Shown here: positions 1 through 10,919 of the stretch, piece after piece
How the letters are laid out: every line of letters begins with the position of its first letter
Numbering within the stretch: the first letter of the stretch is position 1
Origin: Hydrangea macrophylla
Taxonomy: Eukaryota > Streptophyta > Magnoliopsida > Cornales > Hydrangeaceae
Assembly: GCA_033977485.1 (NCBI GenBank)
Contig: CM066994.1
Coordinates: 42,371,155 to 42,435,154, forward strand
Length of the DNA stretch: 64,000 nucleotides
Direction of reading: 5' to 3'
The notes under the pieces: generated by a model
The model's input: the letters and a program-made list of their open reading frames with translations, nothing else
Database searches by the model: none
Told to the model about the DNA's origin: nothing
Program-made: the position numbers and the translations under genes

Positions 1-310
1 AGCCCATTTGCTAAAATTGAAAATTAAGTAGAAACAATGTTTTACTTGCAAATATTCAGTAGGAAATTTTTACGTCAATTTTTGGTAGGTTTTCAGCTAC
101 TTTTTCTTTCTTCGGGAAATTGTTAACTAATAAAAAAAGAAAAGATTTCAGGTCTTTTTCAGTAGTGGCAAACCCTTGTACAGTATCAAACACGCTGAAA
201 ATAAAAATTGCCAAAAAAAAAAACTTATTTTCGCACACGCGCACTCACTCACTTACGAATGGGTTCGAAATTTTGAATTATGTGACATTTGATTTTGAAT
301 TGAATTTCAG

Positions 311-376
311 GTGGACAAAGCTTTGAAGAGGTTGGATCAGTGGGAGGACAAGAAGGAACCACTTTTGCAGGACTGA
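311..376 (+). CDS. Possible terminal exon of an unidentified plant gene
   Basis: After an AT-rich stretch ending in a splice-acceptor-like TTTCAG at 305-310, a frame of 21 codons runs to a TGA at 374-376. The peptide is lysine- and acid-rich, ends in KKEPLLQD and looks like a hydrophilic C-terminus. Base composition changes sharply from the T-rich upstream sequence, which reads like an intron. The upstream exons would lie before base 1, so the family cannot be named. It may be the last coding exon of a host gene whose 3' flank received element E1 about 1.1 kb downstream. No homology could be tested. Confidence 0.4.
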   Translation: MDKALKRLDQWEDKKEPLLQD

Positions 377-1529
377 ATTGATCATCAAAAACCTTCATCC
401 CACCCAAAAAAATGACTCCACTCTACTTTTCCATCATTTAAATTTTCTGTGAGAATCACCAAACCTAACTTTTCAGTGACAAACTCGGGGGGGGGGGTAA
501 AAAGAAGTGGAGTTCTAGATTTAGATTTGTTCTTCGTAGTTGTTGAGTTTGACATGTATGAGTTTCCTTTAATTATTAAAGAGCTAAATGTAGTGCATGT
601 GTATCGGCGGTTGAACTTTTTTTTTTCCTTGTGTGAAGAGTGACTGAATAAGTAGTTTTAAATGGTTTGCTATTCCATCAATGAGTTTACCTTTGGTTTA
701 CCATACTTAATACTTTGAGAGTATGTGTGAGTGGTTTTTGAGGGGTGGTAGGATTCAATATTGGTTGCAACGAGTATACCACATCACTATCTATCACATT
801 AGTAATAGAAAAGTAGTTTTTTCTAATTTGGAATGAGATTCCCCTGGAAAATGGAGATAGATGGACTAATAAAGGGATACTACATCACCTATATAACCGT
901 TACATTCAAAATTTAGACAGGTGGTAGGGCGGAGACACAAAAATATTAGTCTAGGGCCTCGGATTTAACAGGCGTGCATTTATTAACAACTTTATACGGG
1001 GGTTTTGAGGCAGCGCCCCCGAGGTGATTACTTTGGGTCTGTGTATACATATTTGTTGTTTGTCTGTTTGTTTGTGTTTTGTTTTGTTTTTTTTAAGAGT
1101 TGATTAAATCCATTTCAAAACAAATCATTGCAAAATGGAGAGGCTTACCAATTGCATGACTTGCTATATGGCTGAGACGATGTTCCAGCACAATATCACT
1201 CTCTTACCTATTGCTGTTGAACTTGAAAAAATACCGTAAAAGTAAGACATTGTTGTCACCAGCTACCAAATTCCTCATTACCTATTGAATGTGAATGGAC
1301 TGAGAATAAGTTGTCCGAGTAACCGAGAAGTTGGATTTGTCCAACTCCTAAATTTTATGATATGGGTCACCGCTGAGTTATCATTATGTCAGACAACTCT
1401 TCATCTTGAACTCAGAACAAAATATCTTAGAACATTGCTGGTTAGATATCCGTACTTGCATTTGTTCATGAAATATGGAAAATAGAATGTGTTGTGTGAA
1501 TATTTTAGCAATTAAGTAAATGTCATATT
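377..1529. other. Host flanking DNA, no gene seen
   Basis: This is AT-rich plant sequence downstream of the candidate exon. It has a G run at 487-496, a T/G-rich tract around 1060-1095, and a short GC-richer block around 930-1035. The short frames here lack codon structure and recognisable motifs. The last five bases (1525-1529, ATATT) are the left copy of the E1 target-site duplication. Confidence 0.6.
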
Positions 1530-1820
1530 TGTAAAGTTGTGAATTGTACAGCAAAACAATTCATTGAATCAATTCCTACTTCTGTGAATTGTTTTGTTGT
1601 ATAGAGAAGTTGTTAGGACAACAAACTTTCCCGCCCTTTTCTGTGACTCTTCTAGAAGCTAAGTCTTTGTATAAGAGAGCTAATCTTTCTCAGTTCTAAT
1701 TCAAATGAAGAAAATCTTTCAGTTCTCTATCAATCCTTTAGATTCATATCATCAAGTTCTTGAGTTTGCAAATGTTTAAATCATTTTAATTCATATTCTA
1801 CTGTCAATTTGTGTTTTTCA
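1530..1820 (+). repeat. E1 5' LTR
   Basis: It begins TGTAAAG and ends TTTTTCA just before the PBS. It matches the 3' LTR at 33350 onward over most of its length, including the block around CCCGCCC and TCTAGAAGC. A TATA-like TATAAGA lies at 1670-1676 (33501-33507 in the 3' copy), a plausible core promoter. Length is about 291 bp, usual for Ale-type elements. The end is placed by the PBS because the 3' LTR diverges here. Confidence 0.85.
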
Positions 1821-1823
1821 TCA

Positions 1824-1837
1824 TGGTATCAGAGCCA
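1824..1837 (+). other. E1 primer-binding site
   Basis: TGGTATCAGAGCCA starts three bases after the 5' LTR. This is the usual plant retrotransposon complement to the 3' end of initiator methionine tRNA. Confidence 0.9.
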
Positions 1838-1925
1838 TAGATCTTCCCTGTTCATGCTCATCATCGTCTTTTTTCGTCTCTGCTGCATTTGTTCTTCTTT
1901 TCTTCAAACTTTCAAGATCAATTCA

Positions 1926-3303
1926 ATGACAACATCTACGAAATCTCTCAATCTTCCTGCAAATCTGATCTTCTTCGTATCAAATCTGTATTCAGTCATC
2001 ACAGTTCGAGTTGATCAAGCAAATTATATGGTTTGGCAACTTCAAGTAAAGAATACGCAACGAACAAATCATTTGCTGGAATATGTGGATGGAACAAAAC
2101 CTCAACCTTCATCGATTACAATCAATGAAGAAGGTAGTCAAATTCCAAATCCTGAATTTCTTGAATGGACTGATATTGATAGACAGCATGTTATTGCTTG
2201 AATGCAATTATTTCTCCTGCAATACTTCCCCAAATTGTTGGATTCAATCATGCTTTTGACATTTGGGGATACCTAGCTAAAAGATACATTTCTTCTTCTC
2301 GTTCGCATATTCATGAATTGAAACTCAAACTTGTCAATGCAAATAAAGATCAAAGTACTATGGATGAATATCTTTATAGAATTAAAGATTGTGCTGATAA
2401 GCTTTCAGATGCTGGTTCACCTGTTAATGAGGAATATTTAGTTCTCTACACTGTGAATGGTTTATCTCAAGAATATTCCTCTTCGAAAACCACACTTAGA
2501 GCCACAACTCATCTCTTTCTATGATTTACATGCACTATTAAGATCTGAGGAAATTGATCAAAATCGTGAAAAGGAATTGATGCATTTAGGAGAGAAAGTT
2601 TCTACTTTGGCAGTTGTTGATAAAAATGTGCAAGGGAAATTGCCTGAAATTCCTCAATCTGCAAATATTCCTCAGATACCCCAAGAACAATATCAGCATT
2701 TCAACAATTTTAACAATTTCAATCAAAATTTTAGAGGGGGTGGTCGTAATAGGAACATGAGAGGAAGAGGAAATGGGAGAAACAATCAGTTTAGAGTGTG
2801 GTGTCAGATTTGTGGTAAGAATAATCATGTTGTTGCTGAGTGTTTTCATAGGTATAATCCTAATTTTCAGATTACCTATAATTCTCAACACAATTCCAAT
2901 TTTCAGTCACACATTCATCACACTTCAAATCCCTTTCCTTCTTTCAATCCTCAAAATTCCTATCAGAAATCTTATACTCCCAATTTTCAAGGGAATTCTC
3001 AATCCTATCTTGTTCAAGCACACCCATCTCCTCAAATGAATACCAATTTCTCTCATTCAAACCCTCCTTCTTCTGTTCCATATCCTCATTCTTTACCTTT
3101 GTTACCTACTCCACCAGGTCAACATCTCCCTCAGCCTTATAATACAGCTTCATCTTCATTTCCCCCAACAATTTTACCACCACCATCTGATTGGTATACA
3201 AATTCTGATCTTCAAGTCCTTCCTGATTCATCTGATACAGGGTCTTCAGATCCTAACTGCCTTCATGCCCTTTTTTACCTCCACTGTATCTTCTTCAGCC
3301 TAG
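1926..3303 (+). pseudogene. gag: E1 gag (broken)
   Basis: Capsid and nucleocapsid precursor of the particle. The likely start is the ATG at 1926 (MTTSTKS), 89 bases after the PBS. The reading shifts frame near 2200 and again near 2500-2530, giving three fragments: 1926-2201, 2198-2524 and about 2514-3303. The second has the gag helix-rich core (HAFDIWGYL, DEYLYRIKDCADKL). The third has a basic GRG/RGRGNGRNN stretch followed by a single CCHC knuckle, CQIC..NH..AEC, near 2802-2850, with an asparagine in place of the usual glycine before the histidine. A proline/serine-rich linker leads to protease. The damage fits an old copy. Confidence 0.85.
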
Positions 3304-4984
3304 TGGTTTTTGGACACTGGAGCTACAAGTCATTTAACCAATGATATTTCTCATCAACAAGTTCCAAATCCATAGTCTGGCTCTAACACAGTGTTTGTGG
3401 CAAATGGATATTCTGTTCAGATTGCGCATACTGGAAATGGTCTTCTTCCTACTTCCTCTAAATCTCTTCTTCTCTCCAAAATCCTTCATGCTCCCCAAAT
3501 CAATCATATTCTCCACTCTATGTATCAACTTGCCAAGGACAATAATTGTAGATTCATATTTGATTTACAAGGTTTTGTGGTTCAAGATAAAGTTACCAAT
3601 CAAACTCTTCTTCAAGGACCATGCAATGAAGGACTCTACTCTCTGTCTCCTTCTTCTTTCATCACCTCATCATCATCTCCTTCCACTGCTCCTTCCACTG
3701 CTTTCAATTCTGTTCAGGTTCCTCAAAATTGGTACTTTAGGTTGGAACATCCCTCTCCCAAGGTCATGAATATTATGTCTCATAAATACAATGTTCCATG
3801 CTCAGTTTCATCCTCTTGGTCATGTTACCCTTGTCTTGCTTCAAAGAGTAAGAAGCTATCCATTCCACTGTCCCAAACTTATGCAAAAAAATCCCTTAGA
3901 AATAATTCACAGTGATGTATGGGGTCCCACTTCTACTCTCTCAGTTTCTAGCCAAAGATTTTATGTAGTCTTCATTGATGACTACTCTAGATTCACTTGC
4001 TTATACCCTTTAAAGCTCAAATCAGATGTCTTTTAGGCTTTTGTCTCCTTCACAAATCTGGTTCAAAACCAATTCACCTCCAAAATTAAAATACTTAGAA
4101 CTGACGATGGAGGGGAATATCTTAACAATCCCATGGCTTCCTTTCTTGCTCATCATGGTATTCAACATCAAACTTCTTGTCCCCATACTCCTGAGCAAAA
4201 TGGTATTAGTAAGAGAAAACATCATCATCTTCTTGAAACTACCCTTACTTTACTCAACCACTCCTCCACACCTCCTAAGTATTGGCCAGATGCTATTCTC
4301 ACTGCAACTTTTCTTATAAATAGGCTTCCTTCCTTAGTCTTACAGTTCAAATCTCCCTTTGAATTCCTATTTCATGTTGCTCCTGACTATTCTCTTTTTA
4401 GAGTGTTTGGTTGCTGCTGCTATCCTTGGCTTGTGCCCTATAGAACATCCAAATTACAATTCAAGTCAAAATGGTGTGTTTGATAGGCTATGCTCCTAAT
4501 TCCAAAGGTTATAAATATCTTGACACTCACTCTGGTCAAGTCTTTGTTTCTAGACATGTCCACTTTGTTGAGAATCAATTTCCCTTCTCTCCACTCTTTT
4601 ATCAAAATTTGGGAATTCATCCATCTTCTTCCACTTCCTCATCTCTTTCCCTTTCAATTCCTCCTCCTCCTAAATCTACCTTTCTTAATTCCTTTCTTGA
4701 CTTATCTACACCATCTACTGGTCCAATTTCCTTCTCATCTTCATCATCACTCCTACCACCATATGATTCTTCCATTCTCTTTCCATCTTTTGATTTACCT
4801 ACTGTCCCATCCACTTCTATTCCTTCTTCTTCCACTTCTTCTACCTCTACCAGCACTCATCCTATGGTTACTAGACTGAAAGCTGGAATTTTAAAGCCAA
4901 AACAACCTTTTTCTCACTCAGCACATGTGACTACTATTGCATCCACAAATTCTGGTCTTTTATACTCTGAACCTACTTCATTCC
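3304..4984 (+). pseudogene. pol: E1 protease and integrase (broken)
   Basis: Protease starts at WFLDTGATSHLT, with the catalytic Asp codon at 3313-3315 and a stop about 50 bases later. The GAG-pre-integrase zinc region (WYFRLEHPSPK, near 3730) leads into the integrase core: HSDVWGP near 3909, RTDDGGEY near 4105 and PEQNGISKRK near 4192. The third motif reads SKRK where the family has AERK, so the catalytic Glu is lost. Stops and frameshifts occur near 3390, 3800, 4036 and 4470. A serine/proline-rich linker ends at 4984, where E2 is inserted just before RT. The last five bases are ATTCC, the E2 target-site duplication. Confidence 0.85.
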
Positions 4985-6116
4985 TGTTGGCCCAAAAGTA
5001 ATCCTTATAGGGGGGGGGGTGAATAAGATTACTAGCAATTCATGTCAAATTAAAAACTTAAGCATACACAATATCAATTATAATAATAATTAAAGAGAGA
5101 GTAAGAGGAACACTTGTAAACCGAGTTTTTCAATTGGTTCGGCAATCCGCAATCCGCGGCCTACGTCCACCCCTCAAGAACACCTCTTGAGGATTCCACT
5201 AAACAATCTTCTTTGGGTGAAGATTAAACCACTTCTTACAAGTTCTTCTTGAACTCCTTTTATACCTCCAATGAAGAAACCCATCACTTGGAGCAAGGGT
5301 TACACCAACCCTCTTTACAACTTTGAGGATTGAATAAATGTTTTGGAACAACTAAAATACACTCTCTTGTAGAGTAGATAGATACAATAAGTGCTCTCAA
5401 TAATACCTCTCAAGAGATTACAAATGAAGTCTAAAGCTAGAAGATTGAATCTCACACAACTAGGGCTTGAATCTTTGATTTCAAAAATTAAGTATTCAAT
5501 GTAATGTAATAAGTGCTCAACAACCAAATTCAGATGAGTACATATACTCTCTCTTGAAAATTAAAACGTTTAAGGTAGTTGAGAGCATTTAATGCTAAAG
5601 CAAAACCCTAAAAAAAAGAGCCGTTACTATTTTTGCGCATTAATCCAGTCGATTAGGCTCGCGGTTTAGTCGACTGCACTTCAAATTTAATAGATTGCGC
5701 CATTAAAACAGTCAATTGAAAAGGGGTTTGGTCAACTAAAGGAGGTGAAGCAGAACCTCTATTTTTCAGTAGAAACCAGTCGACTGAATGATGGGTCCGG
5801 TCGACTGAACATTGAAGGGTCCAGTCGACTGGGGAAGAAGTCCAGTAGACTATTTTTCTTGTGAAAAATAGTTTTCTTGTTTTGAAGATTTGTTAAGTTT
5901 CTAAGCCCTTGTTTTGGAGAATCAATCTAACGGACTTTACAAAAAGTCTTATAAGAACAATACAAGAAAGAAATAATCTTCCACAAGGCTTCCATAGAAT
6001 ATCCATCATCATTATAAGGCTCTGTTTGGACAACACACTAAATGAAATCATAAGTACTCAACTTTATAGTTTGTTAATCATCAAAATTACTTAAGGAAGG
6101 ACCCTTGGGGCTAACT
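4985..6116 (-). repeat. E2 3' LTR
   Basis: It begins TGTTGGCCCAAAAGT at 4985, right after ATTCC, and ends near 6116 (GGGGCTAACTA; the 5' copy ends GGGGCTAACA). It contains a run of ten G at 5011-5020 and the GTCGAC palindrome cluster at about 5645-5855. The TATA position reads TACATATA (near 5540). Confidence 0.92.
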
Positions 6117-6667
6117 ATCTCCCCCTTTTTGATGATGACAAACTACTAGTTGCCTAAGATAAAAAGTAATAGCAAGTAATTATCCAATCAAGATAAATAA
6201 TGCAATTTGAAGATCATGTTAGTGAATGAATCAATTTTAAGTCTGAAAAACAATTTCATCATGGAACTAGCAACATGGACATTCTCCCCCTTTTGTTATC
6301 AACAAAAGTCACTTAGAGTGGAGAGAATATCCCCCTCTTTGAGTGAGTTGAAGAACAATGGGGGGGGGGGGGGGGGAGAGTGTGGGAATCACCAATAAAC
6401 AGGTATCATCATCTTCCTATGGTTAGTACACAAACAATTATACCAATATCATGAGAAGCAATAACATTTACAAGAACATGCAGACAAGAATACATATACA
6501 GGCATAAATAATAAGAGAGATGTATAAAAAGAGAAAATTTTATATAACTCCAAAAGATGGTTTTAAGAACAAATGGGATGTTATAGAAACAACAAAAATG
6601 TGTAGAAGTCGAGTATCCCCAATCCAAGACTATCTATCTTGATGTCCATTCTAGTTATACATCTAGC
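6117..6667 (-). other. E2 3' untranslated region with several PPT-like tracts
   Basis: Next to the 3' LTR the minus strand has the tract AAAAAGGGGGAGA (about 6119-6131), the expected PPT. Similar tracts recur at about 6283-6294 (AAAAGGGGGAG) and about 6330-6340 (AAGAGGGGGATA). The first two are each followed by related TGTCATCATCA/TTGATAACA-like sequence. Several PPT copies are known in Sireviruses. A run of 16 G lies at 6360-6375 on the plus strand. No ORF is supported. Confidence 0.65.
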
Positions 6668-7193
6668 CTATATCCAAAAGAGATCAATAGGGCCGTTAAT
6701 TTGGAAGCGAGTCCGAATCAAACGAATATCATCTCGAGCGTCATCAAGACTGGACTGCATTTGTGATAAGCGCCGATCCACTAACTCCTGAGTGGCAGCC
6801 GTGGAAGTGCGAAGAACATCTACAGTAGACCTAACCTCCAAAATGTCTGAGCGGAGGGTGTCAAAATGAGAAGCAACTGTAGATGAGAGAGTAGAGACAC
6901 TAGAAGAGAGAGCAGAATGAAGGGAGGTGACGGTAGTGGAAAGAGGCTCGATGGAAGCGGTGATAATGAAGAACTGCTCTGAAAGATCAACATCAGGAGG
7001 AGCGGAGGAGGAGGAGGAAGGAGCAGTAGGAGCAGAAGAGGAAGGAACATCAGAAGGCGGGACAATGGTGGTGGTAGGAGCAGAGGTGGTGGTGGGATCA
7101 GTGGTGGTGGTGGTGGGAGGAGTATCAGAAGAAGGAAGAGTACTAGCAGGACGGGAAATTTTAGGGAAAAACTTGTCACCCTCGAGCTTATAA
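6668..7193 (-). pseudogene. E2 extra ORF, C-terminal part (after E3A)
   Basis: Counting one copy of the TATAA duplication, the codons on either side of E3A are in frame. From there 173 codons run to TAG at 6668-6670 without interruption. The sequence is a Thr/Ser/Pro-rich linker (about 6990-7160) followed by a hydrophilic heptad-like helix region (about 6700-6960, with LSSTVASHFDTLRSDILEV). The end is FWI. A Ser/Pro linker plus C-terminal coiled coil is the usual layout of these Sirevirus ORFs. Long overlapping frames on both strands here (poly-Pro and poly-Gly/Val) are shadows of this biased sequence. Confidence 0.75.
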
Positions 7194-8697
7194 TGAAGGA
7201 AAAACAGGTTTAAATTAAAGTTTTAAACGCGCAGCAGAAAAGTAAAGTTACAAAACTTAATTGGTAGCCCAGGATCTACTACTCGTCAATTCCATAGATG
7301 CGTACAAGAGGGGACAAGAGTTATACCTTAGTGTCTTCAACCTAATTCTGAAATCTTCAACCTTGGTGATGCAACAGCCTCCACTAGGTTGTCTTCACCC
7401 TTATGACTCCTGCGGATGCTTCCCGGAGAGACTACAGATGGTGGGATCTCTAATAGAGAAGAAGGGGAAGGTTTGGGGCTCTAAAATAGTTTCTGCAGCT
7501 TCTGGTTAATAAAAACGATGAACCCCTTTTCCAGAATGTAGCTGCCCTATTTATAGATTCCCAGAACCGACCTAACCTTCAATCGATAGAAGGACTTTGA
7601 TCGATCGAACATTCGATCGATTGAACCACTCTCAGCGATCGAACCTGCCATGATTTCAATCGATCGAACTAGCTTCAATCGATCGAACCTGTCTTGACAG
7701 CTTCCTCAAGTGTCTTTCCAAGTATCCTGGTGGAGCTAAGAGTGGGACCTCCTAAGCTCTTTATTGTTGGCTCAGACCAATTTGTTAATTACCATGACCA
7801 AACTCTTTGTTCAGCAAACTAACTAACTGGTCAATTAACGCATTCTCCACTTTCAACGATAACTGAACTCCAACGCAAAAGAACATATCTAAAGCGATAA
7901 CTAGACTTGTATGTTGTACTAATGTCCCTCTACCGTCAGCATTCGCAATCATATTCAGGTAGTCGGATAAACGGTTACTGTCAACCTGAATCATGATTAC
8001 TTCTTGTATTCCTTGAGTCCCATTCACCACTCATGATTACCAAACATGTTGATAACTACTTATCAACAAGACTGCAGTTCTCAGTAATCAACTTGGTGAC
8101 ATTTTCAAGGGAATGCTTACTCTGTAACAGAGGGTAGATTCTATCTTGACAATATATGTTCACAACCCTATGAACATGACATACCCAAGATACCCAGGTG
8201 TTGATCTTTTATAGACCTCACTGATTGGTAAGTCAAAGCAGCCATATCCACAGTCTGTGTTCATAATCGTCTCAAGATTGAGAACACGTACCTTATCCAA
8301 GTTATGAGTTCCTATTGACTGTTTGACAGTCTTGAGTGTCAATAGGAAAGCTTAGGTCCGTCAATGACCTATAAGCACTAGCATATTAACTAAGAGTTAT
8401 ACTCTAGTGATTGAGATTCATCACTCCATCCAATGGTAATCAATCATGCTACAGTGTATACCTGATGAGATATCCAGTCTCATCATCCACTGTGACAAGT
8501 TCTAAGTGTCAATAAAAGTAATTTGTATCTCACTTGTATGCATCTCATACATACACGAATTACCTACTATGATACTTAAGGATTAAACAATCATCTCATG
8601 AAAGAAACATACACAATGAAATGTAAATCTGATATCCATATATTAAAATGCTAATGTCTCATACATAAAGTAATGGTTTGAGGGCATAAACCCAACA
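7194..8697 (-). repeat. E3A 3' LTR
   Basis: Plus-strand ends are TGAAGGAAAAAC (7194) and AAACCCAACA (8697). It holds a TTCGATCGATCGAA-type cluster at about 7580-7700 next to a TATAAATA box (minus strand, about 7548-7555). A minus-strand 60-codon frame at 8160-8342 recurs in several related LTRs here. Length is 1504 bp. Confidence 0.93.
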
Positions 8698-8712
8698 AAC
8701 TCCCACTTGCAC
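8698..8712 (-). other. E3A polypurine tract
   Basis: On the minus strand, GCAAGTGGGAGTT directly precedes the 3' LTR. The same tract, at the same place, is found in E3B and E6. Confidence 0.75.
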
Positions 8713-10919
8713 TCACAACCATACAGGATTACATCTGAGACTTAGACTATCTAGATGACGATCAAAGACCTTCTGTGGCAAGGCCTTTGTAAACGGATCA
8801 GCAAGATTGTCAACGGTGGCAATCTTGGTGACAGTCACATCTCCACGTTGAACAATATCTCGAATAAGATGATATTTCCGCTCTATGTGCTTTCCCCTCT
8901 GTGGTTCCTTGGTTCCTTGGCTCCTTGGACTGAGCCACTGCCCCACTATTATCACAATAAAGCGTAATAGGTGACAGCGACACTGGTACTACCTCGAGCT
9001 CTATAAGGAACTTCTTGAGCCAAACAGCTTCCTTTGCGGCTTCACAAGCAGCTACATACTCAGCTTCTGTAGTTGAGTCTGCAATGCATTTCTGCTTAAT
9101 GCTTCTCCAACTGACAGCACCACCTCCCAAGGTAAAGAGATGACCGGACGTCGACTTCCTCGAATCTTTATCTGACATAAAGTCGAAGTCAACATATCCT
9201 ACTGGAATCAACTCACTACCGCCGTACATATGCATGTAATCTTTAGTCCTTCTCAAGTACTTGAGAATGTGCTTAACAGTTGTCCAGTGCTCTGGACCTG
9301 GATTCGATTGATACCTGCTGACCATGCCTACAGCAAAGCAGATATCTGGTCTAGTGCATAACATTGCATACATGAGACTTCCCACCGCCGAGACGTAGGG
9401 AATTTCTGACATGCGATTCCTCTCCTCCTGTGTCTTAGGACACTGGTCCATGGAGAACGCTAAACCATGCCTGAAAGGTAACAAACCTTTCTTTGAATTA
9501 TCCATTGAAAACCTAGTTAGCACCTTATCGATATAAACAGCTTGAGATAATCCTATTATCTTTCGCTTGCGATCCCGAAAGAGCTTTATCCCAAGAATAT
9601 AGCTCGCCTCTCCTAGATCCTTCATATCGAAAGTACTAGCTAGCCAAACCTTGACCATTGACAATGCCGCTACATCATTCCCAATGAGTAGAATGTCGTC
9701 AATGCAAAGCACAAGAAAAGTCACCACTTTTCCTTCACACTTCTTGTATACACAAGGTTCATCCAGATTCTGTATGAAACCAAACGACTTGACGGCTCGG
9801 TTAAATTGGATATTCCAACTCCTGGATGCCTGCTTAAGCCCATAAATGAACTTTTGCAACATATATACCAAGTTACCTTTTCGACCAGCTATGAACCCTT
9901 CTGGTTGCTGCATATAGATGTCCTCCTCAAGATTGCCATTCAAGAATGCAGTCTTGACATCCATCTACCAGAGATCATAATCTAGGCATGCAGCAATGGA
10001 TAAGAGTATCCTGATGGACTTGAGCATGGCTACCGGCGAGAAGGTTTCCTCATAGTCAATGCACTCCCTCTGCGTATAACCTTTCGCAACAAGCCTTGCC
10101 TTAAATGGTCTCAACCTTTCCATCAGATCCTCTTTTCCTCTTGTATACCCACTTGTAGCCAATGGGTTTAATATTGGCTAGAAGTTCTACAAGATCCCAG
10201 ACCTGATTGGAATCCATAGATTTCAACCCAGCCTTCATAGCTTTAACCCAATGAACTGAATCAACATCAGCCATTGCCTCTTCGTATGTGGCAGGATCAG
10301 ATTCAGATTCTATGGAGACAGCTTCAAAAACTTCTCCTAAGAACATGTATTTATCAGGCTGGCTGATAATCCTCCCACTATGGCGAGGTATCAGTGCGAA
10401 AAAGGGTGAAGAAGTGGTATTTTCTTGATTTACATCGTTATTAATTACAGGTTGGACTGAGGGCTCTCCCTCTATCTCTCTCAGATCTATCCTTCCTCTA
10501 GGGTTATGGTTCATGATATAATCATCCTCCAAGAAAATAAGGTTTGTACTAACAAACACTTTCTATTCTCTTGGATCATAAAAATGCCATCCATAAGTAC
10601 CCTTTGGATACCCTACAAAGTAACATACTTCCGATCTAGAATCAAACTTGCTCATCTTTCCTTTCAGCACATGTGCCGGACACCCCCATATCCGGAGATG
10701 TTGCAAAGAAGGCTTGCGCCCAATCCACATCTCCCGTGGTGTCTTGGGAACAGATTTGCTTGGTACTAGATTTAGTATGCATGCAGCGGTTTCCAAAGCA
10801 TAACCCCAAAGGAATAATGGCAACTCAGAATAACTCATCATTGACCTAGTCATGTCTAAAAGAGTCTGATTCCTTCTCTCCGCTACACCGTTCTGCTGAG
10901 GCGTACCAGGTGCAGTCAA
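8713..10919 (-). pseudogene. pol: E3A integrase C-terminus, RT and RNase H (broken)
   Basis: Relative to the intact E3B frame this segment has a Gln-to-stop after the YDPRE box (near 10560). A one-base insertion follows in GKVETFKAR (near 10110), then a Gln-to-stop before [10 protein letters not shown] (9962-9964). A frameshift with local duplication lies at the KEPRN box (near 8910). The RT active site reads CIDD instead of YVDD (near 9690-9705), so tyrosine and valine are both changed. RNase H keeps STTEAEY and LYCDNSGA. The pieces are 10563-10919, 10101-10559, 9965-10162, 8810-9964 and 8713-8955. Confidence 0.92.

Noticed and set aside
4617..4879. Acidic and Leu/Phe-rich ORFs around 4490-4880
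   Set aside because: Frames overlapping the Ser/Pro-rich linker between E1 integrase and RT.
6360..6375. Long G run as a possible regulatory quadruplex (also 487-496, 5011-5020)
   Set aside because: Single homopolymers are length-variable and prone to sequencing error; nothing else supports function.
6820..7193. Poly-Pro/Leu and Gly/Val-rich ORFs
   Set aside because: They overlap the Ser/Thr/Pro linker of the E2 extra ORF in other frames; the heptad-containing frame to 6668 fits the family layout.
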